The notes beneath the pieces are model-generated. The model saw only the letters and a program-made list of their open reading frames with translations, was not told where the DNA came from and did no database searches. Of a stretch of DNA of 64,000 bases, positions 35,141 to 43,757 are shown piece by piece (within the stretch, counting starts at the first letter, position 1; the number at the start of each line of letters is the position of its first letter). Source of the DNA: Bifidobacterium aemilianum (GTDB lineage Bacteria; Actinomycetota; Actinomycetes; Actinomycetales; Bifidobacteriaceae); contig NZ_PDCG01000003.1 in the NCBI RefSeq assembly GCF_003315635.1, positions 186,001-250,000 of the forward strand, written 5' to 3'. A program made the translations under genes and the position numbers.

Positions 35141-36574
35141 TCAATAGAGTGTTGGCTGCATTGTTTTGGGCATCCACTTGTCGGTGCGGGCGCGCAGGCC
35201 GTTGAAGAGGGCGCGGCCACCGATGAATATGATGTTGAAGACGGCCCAGAGGGTCACCATGCGGGTGATGTCCGAGGGGATCAGTCCGGCCTGGTTACAA
35301 GCTCCGAGGCCTGCCAGGGCGCCCAGGTAGGCCAGGGCGGTCAGGGAGCAGGTGACGGCCAGGTAGTTGAAGTCGCCGGCGCCGATCAGGATGCCGTCCA
35401 GGGCCCACATCCAACCGGCCAGGGGCAGGAAGAGGCCTTGAACCACCATGCCGGCGATGATCAGGGTTTGCACGGCAGGGGTGCCGCTGAAGATTGGTGC
35501 CGTCAGGAAGCCGGCGACTATGAGTCCCAGACCAATCACGAGGCCGCTATAGAGGCCGGCCTTGGCTGAGGTGCTGGTGATGGTGCGGGCCTGGGCCCGG
35601 TGGCCGGCGCCAAGTTCGGTGGCCACTAGGGCCTGGCCGGCGATGCCGATGGCATCCAACATGTTGAGGACGAAATTCCAGCTGGAGTTGACAGCCTGAT
35701 AGGCGGCCAGCACCTGGGTTCCCATGTGGGTGGCCAGCACGACCGTTGCCAGGAGGGAGAGCCGCAGGGCCAGGGAGCGCACAAAGAGCGGCACCCCGTC
35801 GCCGGCGGTGTTGAGGATGCCGGCCAGGTGCGGGCGCCAGCTGGCTCCCTCCGCCCGGGCCCAGCGCAGGGCTGGAATGACCAGGAAGAGCCCCATGGCC
35901 CACTGGGCCGCGAAGGTGGCCCAGCCCGAACCGGCCACGCCCCAGTGGAAGCCGAAGACGAAGAGGAAGTCCAGGACCGTATTGACCACGGCGCCGAACA
36001 CGGCTCCGGCTAGGGTGATGCGTACCTTTTCCAAACCACGGAAGATGCCGTTGGCCGCGTAGACCAGCAGCATGCCAGGTACTCCGAAGACGATGGCCTG
36101 CAAATACCGTATGGCCTGGTCCAGCATAGCCCCCCGTGCGCCCATGGCCCAGCAGAGTGGGCGAGCGAAGAGGAAGAGGGCCAGGGAGACGACGATGCCG
36201 ATGATCAGGGCCAACCAAAGGCCATCGACCCCGGTCTCCATGCCCTCCTTGCGGCGGCCGGCTCCAATCAGCTGGGCCACCTTGGAGGTGGTGCCGTAGG
36301 CCAGAAAGACACATAGGCCCACGGTGGTCAGCACGATGGTTGAGCCGACGGAAAGCCCCGCCAGGGCTGTGTCGCCGATGTGCCCGACGATGGCCGTATC
36401 AATCAGTACAAAGGCCGGTTCGGCGATCAGCTGCCCAAAGGTGGGTACGGCGAGGGCGAGAAGCTGGCGGTTAATGTTCGTGCCAGGCTCTGCCTCATTC
36501 GGCTGTGCCTTCTGCGCTCGGTCGGGAGTGGTCGCATCGGCCTGATCGGGTTGCTGATCCTTGGGAAAACTCAT
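35141..36574 (-). CDS. MATE-family efflux transporter (DinF-like)
   Basis: 477 residues with about 12 helices. The opening LLALAVPTFGQLIAEPAFVL and then DTAIVGHIGDTALAGLSVG mark a MATE transporter of the DinF branch, which exports drugs or metabolites using Na+ or H+. The hydrophilic first 35 residues are rich in Gln, Ala and Pro. The ATG at 36574 has GAAGG close in front. A longer in-frame start adds an unlikely leader. Confidence 0.9.
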   Translation of the reverse strand: MSFPKDQQPDQADATTPDRAQKAQPNEAEPGTNINRQLLALAVPTFGQLIAEPAFVLIDTAIVGHIGDTALAGLSVGSTIVLTTVGLCVFLAYGTTSKVAQLIGAGRRKEGMETGVDGLWLALIIGIVVSLALFLFARPLCWAMGARGAMLDQAIRYLQAIVFGVPGMLLVYAANGIFRGLEKVRITLAGAVFGAVVNTVLDFLFVFGFHWGVAGSGWATFAAQWAMGLFLVIPALRWARAEGASWRPHLAGILNTAGDGVPLFVRSLALRLSLLATVVLATHMGTQVLAAYQAVNSSWNFVLNMLDAIGIAGQALVATELGAGHRAQARTITSTSAKAGLYSGLVIGLGLIVAGFLTAPIFSGTPAVQTLIIAGMVVQGLFLPLAGWMWALDGILIGAGDFNYLAVTCSLTALAYLGALAGLGACNQAGLIPSDITRMVTLWAVFNIIFIGGRALFNGLRARTDKWMPKTMQPTLY

Positions 36575-36642
36575 AGCCTTCAACCTTAGCCCTGGCCAAG
36601 TGTTCGTGCTTGACCAGGTCAGCAAGTGGAGCATGCTGTGGC

Positions 36643-36992
36643 TGTGGATAAGTAATCATGGGCGTGGGCTCTTGAAGACAGGGTTGCCTGGGATGCCTGA
36701 TGGGACAGGGGCAGACGACGAAGCAATTGCTGAGTTGGGCTGCACCGATGGGGAATTATTAGAAATAATGGCTTAATATGAGGCGTGTCGCGACTTCATC
36801 GCTGGACTTTTGTGAATGGTTTTTGCTGGAATCAGGCACTATCATGACTGCGACCATTGGGCAAATCGGCCTTTGGAGCCGCGAGGCTTATCCCCAGGCT
36901 ATACACATACTTATCCCCATGATGTGGATAAGTATGTGGATTATCCCCAGTAACACGCCTAGAATGTGGATAAGTGATTATTTTTATCCACA
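36643..36992. promoter_or_regulatory. cluster of DnaA boxes upstream of dnaB
   Basis: Exact matches to TTATCCACA on either strand occur at 36643-36651, 36923-36931, 36965-36973 and 36984-36992. One-mismatch copies lie at 36888-36896, 36911-36919, 36935-36943 and 36941-36949. Seven of the eight fall within 105 bp, beside an AT-rich stretch (GATTATTTTTATCC). No dnaA, dnaN or rpmH is nearby. DnaA control of dnaB, a titration site or a secondary origin are the options. Confidence 0.8.
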
Positions 36993-37115
36993 GACCGTAA
37001 TCCGTGGGTGTTGACCCTCCTGACGATGGGTCGGCAGGTCACGAGGTCGCCAGCGGAGGTTCACAGCCCCTTTTTCCGCCGGCTCAAGCAGGCCTATCTC
37101 CTCTTGCCGTCTCCC

Positions 37116-37121
37116 TATACT
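37116..37121 (+). promoter_or_regulatory. putative -10 box of leaderless dnaB
   Basis: TATACT ends seven bases before the ATG at 37129 and no ribosome site is visible, which supports initiation on a leaderless mRNA. Confidence 0.5.
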
Positions 37122-37128
37122 CGTGGAT

Positions 37129-38580
37129 ATGGCTGACGGAAAAACTTGGAATGAAGAAGGGCCTCGCGCTGGCGGGTCAGAGGGAGGGTACTCCGGCGGT
37201 TCCTCCTACCGGTCGGGAGCGTCCGGCACACCATCAAGTGACGGTTTCTTCGACCGGATTCCGCCCCACGACGACGACGCCGAGATGGCCGTCCTGGGTG
37301 GCATGCTCATGAGCAAGGACGCCATCGGCGAGGTCTCGCAGATGATCAGCGTTACCGACTTCTACCAGCCCAAGCACCAGACCATCTACGATGCCATCAT
37401 CGCTCTCTTCTCCACCTCGCAGCCGGTGGACGTGGTCCTGGTGGCCAATGAGCTCCTCAAGGCCGGCGAGCTGGACAAGGTGGGCGGGGCCGACTACCTG
37501 CACAGTCTGGTCGCCTCCGTGCCCACGGCCGCCAACGCCACCTACTATGCCGAGATCGTCCACCAGCGGGCCATCCTGCGCAATGTCATTGCCGCAGGCA
37601 CCAAGATCGCCCAGCTGGGCTACTCCGCCGAAGGATCCCAGGCTGAAGACGTGGTCAACATGGCCCAGTCCGAGATTTATGAGATGAGCGTGGGCAAGGT
37701 CCGGCAGGACTATACGGCCATCGGTCCGGTTGTCCAAGAGACCCTGGACCAGCTGGACAAGCTGCAGAACCATGAGCTGGAACGAGGCGTGCCCACAGGC
37801 TTCCGTGAGATCGACGACGCCACCCAGGGGCTGCAGCCCGGCCAGATGATCATCGTGGCAGGCCGGCCCGCTATGGGTAAGTCCACCTTGGGTGTCGACT
37901 TCGCCCGGTCCGCAGCCCTGCATCACCACCAGACCGCCGTCATCTTCTCCCTGGAGATGAGCAGGGTCGAGCTGGCCCAGCGCATCATCTCGGCCGAGAC
38001 CAACATTCCCCTGGCCGCCCTGCGTCGGGCCGACGAGATCACCCCGGACCGGTGGAGCCAGCTCAACAGTTTCTGGGGCCAACTCCAGGATGCCCCTCTT
38101 TTCATTGACGACAGCCCCAACATGAGCCTGATGGAGATTCGCGCCAAATGCCGCCGGCTCAAGCAGACCAATGACCTGAAGTTGGTCGTCATCGACTACC
38201 TCCAGCTCATGAGCTCAGGCAAGCGCGTCGAGTCCCGCCAGCAGGAGGTCTCCGAATTCTCCCGTGCCCTCAAGCTTCTGGCCAAGGAACTTGAGGTGCC
38301 GGTCGTGGCCCTGAGCCAGCTCAACCGTGGTGTCGAACAGCGTGGCGACCGCAAGCCACAGCTATCCGACCTGCGTGAGTCCGGCTCGATCGAGCAGGAT
38401 GCCGACGTGGTCTTTCTGGTCAACCGGCCTGATGCCTACGACAAGGAGGACCGCCCGGGCGAGGCCGACATCATCATGGCCAAGCACCGTAACGGCCCCA
38501 CCGACACCTTCGTCCTAGGCTTCCTGGGTGCCAACTCCAAGTTCAAGGACATGCCCCAGGATTTCCAGCAGGGGGTGTGA
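37129..38580 (+). CDS. dnaB: replicative DNA helicase DnaB
   Basis: 483 residues. A Gly/Ser-rich 35-residue start precedes the DnaB N-terminal domain (PPHDDDAEMAVLGGMLMS). The RecA-like domain has Walker A GRPAMGKST, KLVVIDYLQLMSSG and the arginine-finger region QLNRGVEQRGDRKPQLSDLR. It unwinds DNA at the fork. No intein interrupts it. The ATG at 37129 fits the TATACT box. A GTG at 37123 is only one base past that box. The murT gene starts three bases after the stop. Confidence 0.97.
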   Translation: MADGKTWNEEGPRAGGSEGGYSGGSSYRSGASGTPSSDGFFDRIPPHDDDAEMAVLGGMLMSKDAIGEVSQMISVTDFYQPKHQTIYDAIIALFSTSQPVDVVLVANELLKAGELDKVGGADYLHSLVASVPTAANATYYAEIVHQRAILRNVIAAGTKIAQLGYSAEGSQAEDVVNMAQSEIYEMSVGKVRQDYTAIGPVVQETLDQLDKLQNHELERGVPTGFREIDDATQGLQPGQMIIVAGRPAMGKSTLGVDFARSAALHHHQTAVIFSLEMSRVELAQRIISAETNIPLAALRRADEITPDRWSQLNSFWGQLQDAPLFIDDSPNMSLMEIRAKCRRLKQTNDLKLVVIDYLQLMSSGKRVESRQQEVSEFSRALKLLAKELEVPVVALSQLNRGVEQRGDRKPQLSDLRESGSIEQDADVVFLVNRPDAYDKEDRPGEADIIMAKHRNGPTDTFVLGFLGANSKFKDMPQDFQQGV

Positions 38581-38583
38581 TAC

Positions 38584-40110
38584 ATGACCAAGAAAATCGA
38601 CGGTAAGCAAGGGCTGACAAGGGCTGGGCAAGCCGACCATGCCGGGCCGGTCGGTCAGTCAGGGCAAGCCGGGCAGACCGAACCGCAGGGCAAGGACCTG
38701 GCGCCAGGCTTTGGGAACACCGGCGCAGGCCTGCGTGCCCCCTGGAATGCCTTCGCCACCCCGGCCTTGGGCAAGATGGTCCGTGCCCTGGCCAGGCTGA
38801 CCAAACATGGAGGCAGCGCCTTTCCGGGCAGAGTCGTCGAGCGGATTGACCCTGGTTTCCTGGCCCGTACCCTGGGCAAGTTGCCCTACGGCGTGGTACT
38901 GGTCTCCGGTACCAACGGCAAGACCACCACCACCCGCATGGTGGCCTCCATGCTCACCAGTCTGGGACTCAAGGTCTTCACCAATCCGACCGGCTCCAAC
39001 TTCACCCGGGGCGTGGTCTCATCTCTTATCCGCGAGATTGGCCTCGATGGGCGCCTGGATGCTGACATCGCCGTTCTGGAACTGGACGAGGCCTACGCCG
39101 TCCACTTCGTGCGCCAGGTCAACCCCCGCTACAGCCTGCTGCTGAATGTCATGCGCGACCAGCTCGACCGCTTCGGTGAGATCGACAACACCGCGCGTCT
39201 GCTGGGCAAGGCGGCCAAGGCGACCACCGGAACCTTGGTCCTTAACCGTGAGGACAGGCGTATCGCCCGGCTGGCCGACCTGGCCCAGGCCGGGGCCGAG
39301 GTCCGCTATTTCGGACTGGCCGACGACCTGCGTTCCTTCTTCCCCTCCGACGATGACATGCATGCCGAAAGCAGTGGGGCGGGCCTGGAGGGTGCGGCCG
39401 CCAGTGGTACTGATGACAGCATGAAAAAGGTTGACCAAGAGTTCGCCGATGCCCTGCCTGCCGATGTTGTGCTGAGCGCAGTCGGTGACCACCAGGCCAG
39501 CTTCCTGATCGACGGCCGCAGCTCAACCACATCGGTCAAGCTCGAAGGTGTCTACAACCTCTACAACGCCGCCGCAGCCCTGGCCCTGGTCCGGGCTGTG
39601 ATGCAGGGGAGCGGGCGGCCGGCCGAGGACTTCAGCGACCAACGGCTCATGGATGCCCTCTCTACCGTCACCCCGGCCTTCGGTCGTGGCGAGGCCATTG
39701 ACGTGAACGGTGTTCCGGTCGAACTGCTCCTGGTCAAGAACCCCATGGGTTTCAGGCTGTCCCTGGCATCCTTCCCGCCCGTCGGTCACCAGACCATGAT
39801 CGCCATCTGTGACGAATACGCCGACGGACGGGACATGAGCTGGCTCTGGGACGTGGACTTCAGCTCCCTACGTCCAACCGGTGTGGCCATGGTCTCCGGC
39901 ACCCGTGCCTGGGATATGGCCCTGCGCCTGGACTACGAGGAGGTCCCGGTCGCCAAGACCGACACCGACCTGGAGACGGCGGTGGAAGAGTTCGTGAAGG
40001 CCGACCCGGGAACGCCCAAGCGGATCTATTGCACCTATACTGCCATGCTCCGTGTCAGATCCAAGCTCTCGCACCTTACCCAGGTGGCGGATGCCGGTCT
40101 CGGCCACTGA
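38584..40110 (+). CDS. murT: lipid II isoglutaminyl synthase subunit MurT
   Basis: 508 residues. The Mur-ligase ATPase motif is VSGTNGKTTTTRMVASML, followed by NPTGSNFTRGVVSSL and the C-terminal DUF1727 domain (LLVKNPMGFRL, ICDEYADGRDMSWLWD). With GatD it amidates D-Glu of lipid II. Where S. aureus MurT carries a four-cysteine zinc ribbon, this protein has an acidic Asp/Ser/Gly-rich stretch (about 255-300) without cysteines. The first 50 residues are a low-complexity extension. It is close to dnaB, but 345 bp separate it from gatD. Confidence 0.93.
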   Translation: MTKKIDGKQGLTRAGQADHAGPVGQSGQAGQTEPQGKDLAPGFGNTGAGLRAPWNAFATPALGKMVRALARLTKHGGSAFPGRVVERIDPGFLARTLGKLPYGVVLVSGTNGKTTTTRMVASMLTSLGLKVFTNPTGSNFTRGVVSSLIREIGLDGRLDADIAVLELDEAYAVHFVRQVNPRYSLLLNVMRDQLDRFGEIDNTARLLGKAAKATTGTLVLNREDRRIARLADLAQAGAEVRYFGLADDLRSFFPSDDDMHAESSGAGLEGAAASGTDDSMKKVDQEFADALPADVVLSAVGDHQASFLIDGRSSTTSVKLEGVYNLYNAAAALALVRAVMQGSGRPAEDFSDQRLMDALSTVTPAFGRGEAIDVNGVPVELLLVKNPMGFRLSLASFPPVGHQTMIAICDEYADGRDMSWLWDVDFSSLRPTGVAMVSGTRAWDMALRLDYEEVPVAKTDTDLETAVEEFVKADPGTPKRIYCTYTAMLRVRSKLSHLTQVADAGLGH

Positions 40111-40455
40111 TGCGAGTGTTGGCAAGGATTGGGCTGGAGCCTGGAATGCCTGGAATACAGGCAGAGGTTTTGAGATTGGGGATACAGCAGTTGGATAAGC
40201 ATCAGTGGGGGAGCAGACCTCGGCCTGAAACGAGATCCGAAACCATGGGTGCGGACCCGATGGAGACGTTACGAGAAGGCAGGTCGGAAGAGACGCTGAG
40301 CTTGGTCGTGCCAAGACTTGAACACGTGCGACTTGAGTGATTGGCTTGGATGGCTGAGGTGTGATCTCTTGACGCTCGCTGTCCACTTTCATTCGTGGCG
40401 GCGGACAAGGCTTTAGTAATGTGATGGATCAATGGCAATAGGGTTGGAGGTTGAT
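40111..40455. other. 345-bp gap between murT and gatD
   Basis: No gene with coding character. The pair is usually overlapping, so a separate gatD promoter is expected here. No clear promoter or terminator was identified. Confidence 0.5.
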
Positions 40456-41259
40456 ATGAGTCAGCAGGACCAGTCAGGCAAGGCGACCGCCGACGAAGTG
40501 CGAGGAGGGGCCGGTCGGGCCATCGACATCCTTTTCCTCTATCCCAAGGATATGAACATCTACGGTGACTTCGGCAACCTACTGACCATTACCCGCAGGC
40601 TTTCCCTGTACGGATATGAGCCCCTTGTCCACTACTGCAACCAGGGCGACCCCTGGCCCGGGCAGGTTGACATGGTCCTGGGAGGTGGCGGCCAGGACGA
40701 GGGGCAGAAAAAAATAATCGACGACCTGCAGGACCGGGCGGAAGGACTGCGCTCCCTGGCCGACCAGGGTGTTCCCATGCTAGTAATCTGTGGCCTCTAC
40801 CAGCTGTTCGGTCGCTATTTCCAGGCCACTGACGGCACCCGCATGGAGGGCATCGGCATCTTCGACGCCTACACCGTGGGGCAGGATGAACGCATGATCG
40901 GCAACCTGGTCGAGGAATCCGACCAGTTCGGCTCCATCATCGGCTACGAGAACCACTCTGGTCAGACCCACCTGGGTACCGGAACCCAGCCCTTGGGCCG
41001 AGTAGTCCACGAAGGCACCGGCAACAACGGCAAGGACCTGACCGAAGGTGCCCGTACCCAGAACGTTATCGGCTCCTACATGCACGGCTCCGTGCTCCCC
41101 AAGAATCCTGCCGTCGCCGACTTTCTCATCCGCACCGCCGCCGAACACCGCCACGGTTCCTTCTCCCCCCTCCAAACCGACGCCCAGCGCGCCGAGCTGG
41201 CCCATCTCGCCGAGCTGGCCCAGCAAGCCCGCAAGATCGCTGCCACCCGCCCGCGGTGA
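40456..41259 (+). CDS. gatD: lipid II isoglutaminyl synthase glutaminase subunit GatD
   Basis: 267 residues. A class I glutamine amidotransferase of the CobB/CobQ-like type: DILFLYPKDMNIYGDFGNLL opening, the nucleophile in MLVICGLYQLFG and the catalytic histidine in SYMHGSVLPKNP. It supplies ammonia to MurT. GGAGG lies six bases before the ATG at 40456. The C-terminal 40 residues are an Ala/Glu-rich helix. Confidence 0.94.
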   Translation: MSQQDQSGKATADEVRGGAGRAIDILFLYPKDMNIYGDFGNLLTITRRLSLYGYEPLVHYCNQGDPWPGQVDMVLGGGGQDEGQKKIIDDLQDRAEGLRSLADQGVPMLVICGLYQLFGRYFQATDGTRMEGIGIFDAYTVGQDERMIGNLVEESDQFGSIIGYENHSGQTHLGTGTQPLGRVVHEGTGNNGKDLTEGARTQNVIGSYMHGSVLPKNPAVADFLIRTAAEHRHGSFSPLQTDAQRAELAHLAELAQQARKIAATRPR

Positions 41260-41625
41260 GTAGAGCATGCGGCAGCTTTCTTCCGGTGCTTTGGATGCGC
41301 TGAATTACATATCAGAGCACGTGTTGATGAAACCCATCAGTTGCCCTGCCGTGAACAAGAGCCTCAGTCTTCCAAACAGATTGATTCGTTAATGCTGGTT
41401 ACCTGTCAGCCATTAGAATAATTCCGTGTTCTTGCCGGTTGGAATAGCGTCGATATCAGGCTGAAAGGCCTCACTGCAGGATGTTTGATGTTAGAGTGAT
41501 GTGATGGGTAGTAGTTTCTGATCATCCGCAAGGTTGCGCATGTGTTGGGTATTGATTGAAGGGTGATTGAGAACTATCCACTCGGTATTGCATCCCGCTA
41601 GCGGGAACGGCAGAAAGGAACTGCA
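41260..41625. other. 366-bp gap before the 138-residue gene
   Basis: No gene supported. AT content rises towards the right. GCTAGCGGGAA-type short dyads occur just before the next ribosome site. No strong promoter pair was assigned. Confidence 0.45.
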
Positions 41626-42042
41626 ATGGGAGCAGACAAGGTCATCGTCGTCGATACGTCGATTTTCAAGGAGGACGCAGCAGCCAAGACCGCAGCCGCC
41701 AACAAGGTGGCCAAGGAAATGGGCATCAGCGAGGCTGAACTGGCACAGGTCGAGGGTTACAAGGCCGAGCTGACCAAGCACAACGCCTGGGACCTGCCCT
41801 TCATGGGCTATGTGAATGAGGATGGCTACGGGTACGCCTACGTTCCCGATCAGGCCATCGCGCCGCCCAATTGGGATGCCCATAAGGCCTTCAAGGACCT
41901 GCCAGACAATGTGCAGACCGCCTTCGCCATCCGCATGCTCTTCACCCACCGTGACGTTGACCGGTACGGCGCCAACATGTTCCTTCACTATGACCGTGGT
42001 ATCACCGTGCGGTTCGAGGGCCCCGGCTCCAACAACTACTGA
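41626..42042 (+). CDS. conserved-looking hypothetical protein, 138 residues
   Basis: A soluble protein with an Ala/Lys-rich helical first half and a Tyr/Gly-rich segment (FMGYVNEDGYGYAYVPDQAI), then QTAFAIRMLFTHRDVDRYG and a C-terminal FEGPGSNNY. GAAAGGAA lies seven bases before the ATG, and codon use matches the highly biased core genes nearby, so it is probably well expressed. No domain was recognised. It stands alone between gatD and tRNA-Ser. Confidence 0.75.
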   Translation: MGADKVIVVDTSIFKEDAAAKTAAANKVAKEMGISEAELAQVEGYKAELTKHNAWDLPFMGYVNEDGYGYAYVPDQAIAPPNWDAHKAFKDLPDNVQTAFAIRMLFTHRDVDRYGANMFLHYDRGITVRFEGPGSNNY

Positions 42043-42201
42043 TCTGCCAGCATCCGGGGTGTCCTCAACCTACAAGCCTTGAAGGCACCCGACGAGCGTG
42101 ATTTTCGGCACGCGGACCTTTGCCTGGTCGTCAAGGTGTGGTATCCTCTTATACGTTGTATGCAGATCTTCCTGGTCAATTGAGGAAGTTCGGCAGACAG
42201 T

Positions 42202-42286
42202 GGAGGATTCGCCTAGTGGCCTATGGCGCACGCTTGGAAAGCGTGTTGGTGTAACAGCCTCGCGAGTTCGAATCTCGCATCCTCCG
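42202..42286 (+). tRNA. tRNA-Ser (anticodon GGA)
   Basis: The acceptor GGAGGAT pairs with ATCCTCC. The anticodon arm is CACGC-TTGGAAA-GCGTG, a long variable arm follows as expected for serine, and the T arm is GCGAG-TTCGAAT-CTCGC. CCA is not encoded. Confidence 0.95.
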
Positions 42287-42295
42287 CGAATGGGA

Positions 42296-42330
42296 CCCGG
42301 AACCGTTGGAAGCAGCGGTTTCGGGTTTTT
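42296..42330 (+). terminator. intrinsic terminator of tRNA-Ser
   Basis: CCCGGAACCG pairs with CGGTTTCGGG (one G-T pair) across a ten-base loop and is followed directly by TTTTT. Confidence 0.88.
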
Positions 42331-42442
42331 CGTCTTGCTACGGTGGAGCAATGATGGCGAAGACCATATATGGCTCTATGCGGCACGGCCGAGACACGTC
42401 GGACGGCTGGACGCAAATCCGACGGAAGCCCACCCTTTCCGC

Positions 42443-42448
42443 TAGAGT
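42443..42448 (+). promoter_or_regulatory. putative -10 box of the leaderless DUF4190 gene
   Basis: TAGAGT ends seven bases before the ATG at 42456. No Shine-Dalgarno sequence is present. Confidence 0.45.
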
Positions 42449-42455
42449 CACCCTT

Positions 42456-43481
42456 ATGGACAATGCAAATACGCCGAACCAGCCTACCGATGAGTATGGC
42501 TCCGCTCCTCGTGACGATCAAGGCAACTACGCCCAAGCCCCCCTCAATCAGTCCGCGCAAGACGTCTTCGGCTATGGGCAGACCTCACAGACTCAGTATG
42601 ATGCCACCGCACCCTTGGGGGCTGATCCCTACAAGGGTCCGCAGGTTCCCACCGCAGGCCAGCCGGCCGCGCAGCCAGAGCCTGCCTACAACCAACCTGG
42701 TGCCCCGGATATGACCCAACAAGCTGGAAGCCCTTACCAGACCTATGGGCAGCAGCCCTACCAGCCCGGCGCCCCGATGCCTCAAACTGTGCCGGCATAT
42801 CTGCTTCCACAACAGAATGACCACACCAACACCCTGGCCATCGTCTCGTTGGTCACCTCCTTCTTCATTGCCATCGTCGGTCTCATCACCGGCATCATCT
42901 CCCTTGTCCAAATCAAGAAGTCCAGGGAAAAGGGCAAGGGATTGGCCATCGCCGGTGTGGTCATCTCCATCGTCTCCATGGTCGTCTCGATGTTGCTTTT
43001 TCTGGCATTCATCGGCATCATTGGGGCGGCTGCCAATGATGAGGCGGATTCATACTCATACAGCCAGAACAGGGACAGCGGCAAATCAAGTGATGATGAT
43101 GCCGATTCTGATACGGACATGGATGACACCGATTCCCACCAGTCAGACGGCAAGTTCACCGATATGCAGAGCTATCTGCAGGACCCAGACAACGCAGCCA
43201 GCATCAAGCAAGGTCTTGAGCAGTACCAGGATGATGACATCAAGGTAGACATTAAGGCCGAAGATAAGACAACCATGCTGCTTGACTTCACCGTGTTGTC
43301 TGATGACGTCAACGGCAGTGACGAGCTGACCGCCAGCATGGACGAGGCCTATAAGACCATTATGCCGCAGGCAGTAAAGACCTTGGAAGACGAAGGCATC
43401 GAGGGCGCCAAGATACATATCAACATGCATTCCACCGATGGGAAGTCTCTGTACGACAAGACCTTCTCTGCGCAGGACTAA
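42456..43481 (+). CDS. DUF4190-type membrane protein with extracellular domain
   Basis: 341 residues. A Gln/Pro/Gly-rich cytoplasmic N-terminus (1-110) precedes two membrane helices (NTLAIVSLVTSFFIAIVGLI and IAGVVISIVSMVVSMLLFLA) with GIISLVQIKKSREKGKG between them, the DUF4190 signature. An acidic linker (DDDADSDTDMDD) and a roughly 130-residue extracellular domain follow. The exact role is unknown. The ATG at 42456 is chosen because the upstream frame crosses the tRNA terminator. Confidence 0.8.
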   Translation: MDNANTPNQPTDEYGSAPRDDQGNYAQAPLNQSAQDVFGYGQTSQTQYDATAPLGADPYKGPQVPTAGQPAAQPEPAYNQPGAPDMTQQAGSPYQTYGQQPYQPGAPMPQTVPAYLLPQQNDHTNTLAIVSLVTSFFIAIVGLITGIISLVQIKKSREKGKGLAIAGVVISIVSMVVSMLLFLAFIGIIGAAANDEADSYSYSQNRDSGKSSDDDADSDTDMDDTDSHQSDGKFTDMQSYLQDPDNAASIKQGLEQYQDDDIKVDIKAEDKTTMLLDFTVLSDDVNGSDELTASMDEAYKTIMPQAVKTLEDEGIEGAKIHINMHSTDGKSLYDKTFSAQD

Positions 43482-43514
43482 TCCCGTCTCACGCTTTGCG
43501 TGGGGAAGCAGTGG

Positions 43515-43551
43515 CCGGCTGCCAGCCATACCAGTGCTGGCAGCCGGTTTT
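43515..43551 (+). terminator. intrinsic terminator of the DUF4190 gene
   Basis: CCGGCTGCCAGC pairs perfectly with GCTGGCAGCCGG across a nine-base loop and is followed by TTTT. Confidence 0.9.
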
Positions 43552-43757
43552 CATATCATCAAATCGTGCTTGGCGCCAGCCTTTTTCAGCATTCAACTTC
43601 AGGGCTGAACAGGTGGGAAATGATTTATGCTTAGGCTCGGGAGACTGACGGATCGTGGGTATCGGAGAGGATCGCTTTCATCGTTCATGAGGCCAGCCGA
43701 CCATCAGCACACCGCCTTTCGACGGCGAGCTTCATATTGGAGTAAAAGGAATTATCC

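Noticed and set aside
36574..37129. Chromosomal oriC
   Set aside because: The DnaA-box cluster is real, but dnaA, dnaN, recF, gyrB and rpmH are absent, so calling it the main origin is unsupported.
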